NCBI GenBank assembly: GCA_022072225.1
Contig: JAJVIC010000003.1
Span: 1-64,000, forward strand
DNA length: 64,000 nucleotides
Direction: 5' to 3'
Origin: Bacteroidia bacterium
Lineage (GTDB): Bacteria; Bacteroidota; Bacteroidia; SXHM01
In this document: positions 58,643 through 64,000 of the stretch, in pieces
How positions within the stretch are numbered: position 1 is the first letter of the stretch
How the letters are laid out: every line of letters begins with the position of its first letter
Position numbers and translations under genes: made by a program
Notes under the pieces: generated by a model
What the model was told of the DNA's origin: nothing
Database searches by the model: none
The model's input: the letters and a program-made list of their open reading frames with translations, nothing else

Positions 58643-61243
58643 CTAAAGCCCTATGCCCACTACCATTACATCATCTACCTGATCTTGTATACCTTTCCAT
58701 TGTTCAAAGCGGTGAATGAGTTCTTCTTTTTGCTGTTCGGCAGCAAGGGGTGATACTTGCTCCAGTATGGTGATGAATTGGTTGAGTCCGATTTTTTTGT
58801 TTCGGGGTCCGCCAAACTGATCGCGGAAACCATCGGTGAAGAGGTAGAGCATATCGCCTTGTTTATACGCTATTTGTTGTGTTACAAAATGTTTGCGCAC
58901 AGAGATGATGTATTTGCCAAGTCCGTAGCGGTTTGCTTTATGGAGGTTTGCTGTTTTAGCTGAAACAATTACTGCCGGGTGGTTTGCTCCGGCAAATTGT
59001 ATTTTTTTGTTTTCGCGGTCTATAACGCAGAGGGATATGTCCATGCCGTCTTTTACAATTTCTTGTTTTTTCTGGGGCAATACTTTTTCTAATTCATAGT
59101 CCATTAGTTCCAGTATTTCGGAGGGGTTTATTATGCCTCTGTCAATAATTATGTGGTTAAGCATTTCAATGCCTATGATGCTCATGAAGGCTCCGGGAAC
59201 TCCGTGTCCGGTGCAGTCAACGCAGGCTATTATAAGTTTGTTTTGTTTTTGGTGGAACCAGCAGAAATCACCGCTTACAATGGTGCAGGGTTTATTGAGG
59301 ATGAAGGAGTGTTTGTGTTCGCGTTTGAGTATTTCTATGCTGGGGTATAGTGCTTTTTGCAGGCGTTGGGCATATACAATGCTGTCGGTAAGGTCTTTGT
59401 TTTTGCTTTCTATTATTTCTTTCTGGATGTTTATTTCTTGGGTGCGCTCGGCTACTTTGGTTTCGAGGGTGAGCATGGTTTTACGGTAGATTTCGGCTTT
59501 TTCGTTTTCGAGTTTTACCAGTTCGGTTATGTCTTGCATGGTGCCGGTAAGGGCTGTTATTTCGCCTTGTGGGTTTGGGGTTTGGCTTCCGCGGGCTTCA
59601 ATGTGTTTTAGTTGGCCTGCATGGGTAATAATTCTGAAACGGTTGGGGCCGGTTTTTTTTGTTCCGTTTACGGTGTAGATGTTGGTTAGCACGCGTTCTT
59701 TGTCGTTGGGGTGTATAAAATCAAAGAGGCGTTCGAGGGTAAGGGTATGGTCTTGCTGTGTTATTTCGAACAGGGTGAGCAGTTCATCGCTAAAGGTTAT
59801 GCGGTTTGTTTCAAGGTTTAATTCCCAGCTGCCTACTTTGGCTATGCGTTGGGCTTCGCGCAGTTTTTGTTCGCTTTGGTGTATTTGGTTTTCTGATTGT
59901 TTGAGTTGGGTGATGTCTTCTTTTACGGCCAGGTAGTTGGTGATGGTTCCGTTGTTGTCAACAATGGGCGAAATAAGGGCGCGTTCCCAGTAAAGTTCTC
60001 CGTTCTTTTTTTTGTTGTGCAGTTCGCCTTTCCATTCTTTTCCGGCCGAGATGTTGTTCCAGAGGGTTCCATATTCTTGGGTGGTGGTGTGGCCTGATTT
60101 GAGGATGCGGGGGTTTTTGCCTATTACTTCTTGCGGGGTGTAGCCGCTGGTTTGGGTAAATTTTTTGTTTACGTATTGTATGTTTCCTTCTGTATCGGTT
60201 ATTATAATGGTTGCCGAGCTTTGTTCTACCGCTTGCGATAGTTGTATTATTTGGTGTTGGGCTGCTTTGCGTTTGGTGATGTCTTTTATGGAGTGCAGGG
60301 TTAGCAGGCCTTCGCGGGTTTCAATGGTGGTAAAGGCTATTTCGCAGGCAAAGGGGGTTTGGTCTTTTTTTATGCCGGTGTATTCGTGTTCATTTTCGTT
60401 GGGGTGTTGGGTAGTTTTTTTGGGTATCAGGTTTATAGCGGGGCTGCCTATTAGTTCTTTTTGGGTGTAGCCAAAGAGGCTTAGTGCCCGGTGGTTGGCA
60501 TACTGTATTTGGCCTTGGGGATTGGTGCTTATGATGGCATAGGGTACGCCTTGCAGCAGTTGGCGAAAGCGCACTTCGCTTTGGTGCAGTTCTTTATTTT
60601 GGGTTTGCAGGCGTTGGTTGCTGCGGTATACCATGTACCCTATTATAAGCAGTATTATAAGGGTGAGCAGCAGCAGCAGGTTGATGATGGTTTGGGTGTG
60701 GGTGATGTTGCGGTTGATGCCTTTACCTTTTAGGGTGCTTTGGTTAAGGTGGTGGGTTGATAGGCTATCGGTGGTGGCAAGAAACTGGTTGAATAGGGGT
60801 AGTTCCTCTTGATGAAAATAGCGGATGGCTTCTTGCATCTGTGTTTTGCTAAGGGCTAAAACGGTTTGGCGGTGGGCTGCCAGGTTTTCGCGTTTAGCAA
60901 GCATGGAATTAATGAGTTCTTTTTCGGTGTCATCTTCTGCAAGGGTTTGCAGTAGTTCAAGCCGGTTTTTGTTATCCTGGCTTAGTTTGTTTATAAGGCT
61001 TTCAAGGTTTTGGCGCTCTGCGGGGTCTTGGCTTTCAACTAAGTTATCGGTTGATAGCTGGAGTTGAAACATGTCGTTTCTGAAATCGTGGATGAGTTGG
61101 TTTTTGAGTATCAGCGTTTCGCTTAGGTTGCTGATATTACTACTTAACCTGCTTGCCGAAAAATAGAGCATCAGGGCTGCTGCGGCTAATACTGCCGATA
61201 GCAGCAGGTAGCCGATTACTATGTTGATGCGGGTATTGGGCAT
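58643..61243 (-). CDS. Membrane sensor with PAS domains and SpoIIE/PP2C phosphatase
   Basis: 866 aa from the ATG at 61243 (MPNTRINIVIGYLLL). Two membrane segments bracket a helical periplasmic sensor (CHASE3/4HB-like). Then come three PAS domains: FRQLLQGVPYAIISTNPQG, AVEQSSATIIITDTEGNIQY and REAQRIAKVGSWELNLE. A coiled coil and a C-terminal SpoIIE domain (SGDFCWFHQKQNKLIIACVD, CTGHGVPGAFMSIIG, FTDGFRDQFGG) follow. Such proteins dephosphorylate anti-sigma antagonists or other partners. No histidine kinase domain is present. The codons use many G-rich triplets, unlike the neighbours. Confidence 0.92.
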   Translation of the reverse strand: MPNTRINIVIGYLLLSAVLAAAALMLYFSASRLSSNISNLSETLILKNQLIHDFRNDMFQLQLSTDNLVESQDPAERQNLESLINKLSQDNKNRLELLQTLAEDDTEKELINSMLAKRENLAAHRQTVLALSKTQMQEAIRYFHQEELPLFNQFLATTDSLSTHHLNQSTLKGKGINRNITHTQTIINLLLLLTLIILLIIGYMVYRSNQRLQTQNKELHQSEVRFRQLLQGVPYAIISTNPQGQIQYANHRALSLFGYTQKELIGSPAINLIPKKTTQHPNENEHEYTGIKKDQTPFACEIAFTTIETREGLLTLHSIKDITKRKAAQHQIIQLSQAVEQSSATIIITDTEGNIQYVNKKFTQTSGYTPQEVIGKNPRILKSGHTTTQEYGTLWNNISAGKEWKGELHNKKKNGELYWERALISPIVDNNGTITNYLAVKEDITQLKQSENQIHQSEQKLREAQRIAKVGSWELNLETNRITFSDELLTLFEITQQDHTLTLERLFDFIHPNDKERVLTNIYTVNGTKKTGPNRFRIITHAGQLKHIEARGSQTPNPQGEITALTGTMQDITELVKLENEKAEIYRKTMLTLETKVAERTQEINIQKEIIESKNKDLTDSIVYAQRLQKALYPSIEILKREHKHSFILNKPCTIVSGDFCWFHQKQNKLIIACVDCTGHGVPGAFMSIIGIEMLNHIIIDRGIINPSEILELMDYELEKVLPQKKQEIVKDGMDISLCVIDRENKKIQFAGANHPAVIVSAKTANLHKANRYGLGKYIISVRKHFVTQQIAYKQGDMLYLFTDGFRDQFGGPRNKKIGLNQFITILEQVSPLAAEQQKEELIHRFEQWKGIQDQVDDVMVVGIGL

Positions 61244-61371
61244 AAGGTGCGAGGGCCGGATATGCGTTTTTTTAAAACCGAATGCTATACGCACAAAGGG
61301 TTATAAAAGTTGGAAGCATTTTTAAGAAAGAAAAAACTCCCCAATAGTTGTCCTTTTGGTCATATACCTGC

Positions 61372-61415
61372 ATGAGCAAAATCATAGTTTTTGCTGACAC
61401 AGCGCATTTACTTTG
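61372..61415 (+). promoter_or_regulatory. FNR-like operator and promoter before the tandem repeat
   Basis: ATGAGCAAAATCAT at 61372-61385 (centre 61378.5) and octamer TTACTTTG at 61408-61415; spacing 29.5 bp. The 14-mer is identical to the one at 46021. It points to the right, toward 61439 and the repeats; the PAS/SpoIIE gene starts 129 bp away in the other direction. Confidence 0.62.
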
Positions 61416-61438
61416 GCGCGAACAAAACAGTCCACTAC

Positions 61439-61915
61439 ATGGTAAAGGGTTATATTAAAACTTCAAGGGCTGCCTACATCTTAAGGCGGGCTACGCTGCT
61501 GTGGGGGCAGCAAGCCCTGCCCGGTGCAGGGGGTGAGCCCTCTGCAGGTAAATACCTCACTTGTTACGATAATGAACAGGACTTTTGGTTTCAACCTGTT
61601 AGCGGCAACCCTGAAACTGCCGGCAATTTGCCAGCCACTGCCGGCAATAAGTCAGCCACTGCCGGCAATAAGTTAGCCACTGCCGGCAATAAGTTAGCCA
61701 CTGCCGGCAATAAGTCAGCCACTGCCGGCAATAAGTTAGCCACTGCCGGCAATAAGTCAGCCACTGCCGGCAATAAGTTAGCCACTGCCGGCAATAAGTC
61801 AGTCACTGCCGGCAATCAGCCATCCACTGCCGGCAATCAGCCATCCACAGCCGGCAATAAGTTAGCCACTGCCGGCAATAAGTCAGTCACTGCCGGCAAT
61901 TATTCACATATATAA
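61439..61915 (+). CDS. Possible heptapeptide-repeat protein (uncertain)
   Basis: An open frame of 158 codons from ATG 61439, 23 bp after the promoter octamer. The first 60 residues are basic and mixed, without a signal peptide; the rest is made of fourteen 7-residue units T-A-G-N-K-(S/L)-A. The opposite strand is also open across the repeats, because a 21-bp unit without stops is open in any coding frame that lacks them. So coding cannot be proved; the location after an FNR-like promoter argues for transcription. Confidence 0.35.
   Translation: MVKGYIKTSRAAYILRRATLLWGQQALPGAGGEPSAGKYLTCYDNEQDFWFQPVSGNPETAGNLPATAGNKSATAGNKLATAGNKLATAGNKSATAGNKLATAGNKSATAGNKLATAGNKSVTAGNQPSTAGNQPSTAGNKLATAGNKSVTAGNYSHI
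61616..61900. repeat. 21-bp tandem repeat, 14 units, each centred on TGCCGGCA
   Basis: Fourteen near-identical units with core ACTGCCGGCAAT and a 9-bp variable part (AAGTCAGCC, AAGTTAGCC, CAGCCATCC). The 8-bp palindrome TGCCGGCA occurs in every unit but one (AGCCGGCA). The unit length equals about two helical turns, so the palindromes face the same side of the DNA. It is not a CRISPR, since there are no unique spacers. Confidence 0.9.
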
Positions 61916-61948
61916 CTCAATATACATTAACCCTAACCCTAAAAACCT

Positions 61949-62638
61949 ATGGCAACAGACTTTGTAAAACAAAACGACCTCGAGTTTGTAAGTCAGCTCG
62001 AGCAAATGAAAGCTAACCTGCCCACCTATCTGGCAGTTCTGGGGCTGTCGGCAGCCGACATGGGGCTTGCCAACACCATGGCCGATGCCATGGCATGGAT
62101 AGTATTGCGCAACAATGCCGCACCCGGTTTTACGCAGGACTGGAGCAAACTGCGTGACCAGGTGCGCCTGGGCATTGGAGGCGATATTCTGCAACCCATG
62201 CCCGTACCCCCCGATGTTACTACCCCACCGGCTATCATACCGGTTAACATCGAGAAAAAATACCGGGCCCTGGTAAAACGCATAAAAAGTTCTGATGCCT
62301 ACACCACCGGAATAGGCGAAAACCTGGGCATTGAAGCGCCCAAAACCATTCCCGATTTCAGCACCTACAAACCCGTGTTTAAACTGAAACTCACAGCCGG
62401 GCAGGTGCTTATAATCTGGAAAAAACTGCAGGCACAGGGCATAAATATTTATAAAAAGGTTGACAACGGGGCATGGTTTAAACTTGATTTTGATGGCACC
62501 CCCAACTACCTTGATACCAGCGCCACACCCCCCGCAGGCATTACCCAAAACTGGAGCTACAAACTGCGCTACGTAAAAGGCGATGTTGAAGTAGGCGAGT
62601 TCAGTGATGTGATGAGCATTACCGTGGCAGGGGCGTAG
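61949..62638 (+). CDS. Hypothetical protein, paralogue of the protein at 5936
   Basis: 229 aa, no signal peptide. The same plan as the 5936-6562 protein is visible: helical start (LPTYLAVLGLSAADMGLANT), KRIKSSDAYTTGIGENLGIE, then YKPVFKLKLTAGQVLIIWKK, NIYKKVDNGAWFKLDFDGTP and a final GEFSDVMSITV strand. The C-terminal half is beta-rich like a fibronectin-III domain. It stands 48 bp after the 21-bp repeats, which may belong to its leader. Function is unknown. Confidence 0.8.
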   Translation: MATDFVKQNDLEFVSQLEQMKANLPTYLAVLGLSAADMGLANTMADAMAWIVLRNNAAPGFTQDWSKLRDQVRLGIGGDILQPMPVPPDVTTPPAIIPVNIEKKYRALVKRIKSSDAYTTGIGENLGIEAPKTIPDFSTYKPVFKLKLTAGQVLIIWKKLQAQGINIYKKVDNGAWFKLDFDGTPNYLDTSATPPAGITQNWSYKLRYVKGDVEVGEFSDVMSITVAGA

Positions 62639-62655
62639 GAAACAGAAAAAGTATT

Positions 62656-62690
62656 AAGGTTCTGCCTTACTGAAAGGCAGAACCTTTTAA
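62656..62690 (+). terminator. Intrinsic terminator
   Basis: AAGGTTCTGCCTT / AAAGGCAGAACCTT perfect stem with a short ACTG loop, followed by TTAATTTAAAA. It ends the 61949 gene. Confidence 0.88.
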
Positions 62691-62717
62691 TTTAAAAATT
62701 ACAAGTTACAAGGCAAC

Positions 62718-63080
62718 ATGCCCCAATCAAAAATAAAAAATCAAACATTAACAAACACCCTGCGCACCCTTACCCTGCTGCTGCTTACAGCAATTGCCCT
62801 GCTGTGGCCAAGCACCACCGCCCACGCCCAAACACTAAACTGGCAACTGACACAAACATTACCCGATATGGATGCCTATTATGTGCCCCCATTTACCTAT
62901 CCTGTTCAATATACCGGCACTTTTAATGCCCCGCAGCCACACCCTGCTGCCCACATCCGCAGGTTAAACATTGATTACCGCGCAAAAACATTTAAAGAAT
63001 TCTGCCAGCTTATAGTCCTGAAAATAAAAGCAAGCAATGTGATTGACCTCAACAACCAAAGGAAACTGAAACCAAATTAA
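62718..63080 (+). CDS. Short exported hypothetical protein
   Basis: A 120-aa protein with a long signal peptide ending TTAHAQ, then LNWQLTQTLPDMDAYYVPPF and a basic tail. No family recognised. The unusual C-terminal part (KASNVIDLNNQRKLKPN) suggests a truncated or frameshifted copy of a longer protein, but no continuation was seen. Confidence 0.5.
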   Translation: MPQSKIKNQTLTNTLRTLTLLLLTAIALLWPSTTAHAQTLNWQLTQTLPDMDAYYVPPFTYPVQYTGTFNAPQPHPAAHIRRLNIDYRAKTFKEFCQLIVLKIKASNVIDLNNQRKLKPN

Positions 63081-63091
63081 AACCGGCAATC

Positions 63092-64000
63092 ATGATTTAT
63101 AAATTCAATCTCATTGAAAAAATACTGCTCAACAACGATATAATACCCCATCCCTTTGCCGATGCCTCCTCATCCGTAGGGCTGGGCTTTGCACTGGGCT
63201 GCTCTGTAAAACTTAAAATAGCCGATGCTCTTAAAACCGAATACCAGCCGGTAAGCACCATAGCCGCAAAAGCAGGAGTAAGCGAAATAGGCTGCGAACT
63301 TATACTCGACTGCTTAGATGCCCTTGGCTACGTGCAGAAAAAAGAAAACAACTACGCTTTTACCAAACGCGGATACAAAACACTTTCACCCCAATCGCCC
63401 CAAAATTTCAGGTATTTCATACTCTTCTGCGATTACCTGTATAAAGGATATGCCAACATTGACCAAACAATTATACTCGGGCACCGCCCCGAGTCAAACA
63501 TGCTTGAAAAAATGAGCGACCATGAGTGGGAGCTGTTTTCAAGAGCCATGATAGACATTTCAAGAACCAATGTAAAAGAAGTATGCGGTAAAATACCTGT
63601 AGCCAAAACAGCCGTCAAAATGCTCGACCTCGGAGGCTCACACGGGCTATACAGCATAGAACTATGCAAAAAAAATCCCCAACTTAAAGCCACCATCATA
63701 GACCTTCCACCGGTAAAAAAATACAATGACGAGTGTGTGGCAGCGCATAATGCAGGCAAACAGGTTTCATTCATCCCCTCCGATTTTATGAAAGATAAAC
63801 TGCCCCAGGGTAACCACATTATACTTGCCTTCAACATCATCCACGGACTTAACCCCCGCGAAAACCAGCAGCTTGCCAAAAAAGTATTTGAAGCACTTAA
63901 CCCGGGCGGTATCTACGTAATTCTTGACCAGATAAAAGGAATAGGCGGCAGCTCACAATTATCAAAAGCAACCACCTCCTATATGGCGCTAAACCTGCTG
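63092..64000 (+). CDS. O-methyltransferase family 2, partial at right edge
   Basis: The frame from ATG 63092 is open for 303 codons to the end of the window and is cut by it. The N-terminal part is a winged-helix dimerisation domain (GVSEIGCELILDCLDALGYV), and the SAM domain begins with MLDLGGSHGLYSIELCKKNP, then IIDLPPVKKYND, ILAFNIIHGLNPREN and LNPGGIYVILDQIKG. This is the class II/plant-type O-methyltransferase family (acetylserotonin or hydroxyneurosporene methyltransferase-like). The product is unknown. It starts 11 bp after the short exported gene. Confidence 0.9.
   Translation, partial: MIYKFNLIEKILLNNDIIPHPFADASSSVGLGFALGCSVKLKIADALKTEYQPVSTIAAKAGVSEIGCELILDCLDALGYVQKKENNYAFTKRGYKTLSPQSPQNFRYFILFCDYLYKGYANIDQTIILGHRPESNMLEKMSDHEWELFSRAMIDISRTNVKEVCGKIPVAKTAVKMLDLGGSHGLYSIELCKKNPQLKATIIDLPPVKKYNDECVAAHNAGKQVSFIPSDFMKDKLPQGNHIILAFNIIHGLNPRENQQLAKKVFEALNPGGIYVILDQIKGIGGSSQLSKATTSYMALNLL

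Noticed and set aside
61591-61815. Open frame on the minus strand reading LPAVANLLPAVADL repeats
   Set aside because: It exists only because the 21-bp units contain no stops in that frame; there is no signal, start context or flanking coding sequence on that strand.
61616-61900. Possible CRISPR array
   Set aside because: Units are contiguous 21-bp tandem copies with no unique spacers and no cas genes nearby.
61926-61942. Telomere-like CCCTAACCCTAA before the gene at 61949
   Set aside because: Only two units, and nothing else suggests a chromosome end; chance in an A/C-rich leader.
61904-62548. Long minus-strand open frame opposite the gene at 61949
   Set aside because: The plus-strand frame matches the 5936 paralogue, while the minus frame is Gly/Cys/His-rich with no domain; it is an antisense shadow.

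Overview
The window reads as a chromosomal segment of a Bacteroidota bacterium. Secreted proteins carry type IX secretion C-terminal sorting domains, promoters carry the Bacteroidota -7 octamer TAnnTTTG, leaders are A-rich with weak ribosome binding sites, and intergenic spaces hold short palindromic repeat families. No ribosomal RNA and no CRISPR array is visible; one intact tRNA is present.

Layout. (1) 1-5330: end of an integrated element with a tyrosine recombinase, an S1/P1-type nuclease, two unknown genes and a large serine recombinase whose 3' end runs into a broken comM (yifB) gene. (2) 5366-25150: mostly core genes (tag, dxs, gpmI, yraN, an M20 amidohydrolase, a D-cysteine desulfhydrase-like enzyme, hutU, methylmalonyl-CoA epimerase, a HAD hydrolase) mixed with toxin-antitoxin genes and palindromic repeats, some of which sit in frame inside genes. 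(3) 25188-29722: a decayed tRNA copy, an intact CAT-anticodon tRNA and a second serine-recombinase element whose integrase gene ends inside the tRNA, then a remnant of hsdR. (4) 30438-40585: a long co-directional run of secreted and electron-transfer genes (CxxCH-like secreted protein, lysyl-oxidase-like protein, membrane Fe-S/TPR protein, two c-type cytochromes, beta-barrels), followed by a UbiU/RlhA-like U32 protein, a ferredoxin and a YhbP-like flavin-fold protein. (5) 40627-51007: an FNR-type regulator, a divergent operon (HTH-less FNR-like sensor, methyltransferase, UbiA prenyltransferase, hemerythrin) and a molybdenum-cofactor cluster (moeA, modE-like, TSUP transporter, mobA, moaD, moeB-rhodanese, moaE, moaC-moaB fusion). 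(6) 51026-58477: small unknowns and a lipid-oxidation-like group (fatty acid hydroxylase, CrtC/AttH-like protein, GMC oxidoreductase, GNAT). (7) 58643-64000: a PAS/SpoIIE sensor phosphatase, a 14-unit 21-bp tandem repeat, a paralogue of the protein at 5936-6562, and an O-methyltransferase running off the right edge.

Main result of the hunt. A 14-bp palindrome ATGA-N6-TCAT stands upstream of at least six transcription units. In five of them the centre of the palindrome lies exactly 29.5 bp before the first base of an octamer ending TTTG, and in the sixth 30.5 bp. That is the geometry of a class II CRP/FNR activator site on a Bacteroidota promoter. The units include the FNR-type gene itself, the HTH-less FNR-like operon, moeA, the modE-like gene, the cytochrome run at 30499 and the tandem-repeat locus at 61439. 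I infer an oxygen- or NO-responsive regulon joining molybdenum cofactor synthesis, cytochrome/Fe-S electron transfer and prenyl-lipid modification. The terminal molybdoenzyme it would serve, and moaA, are not in the window.
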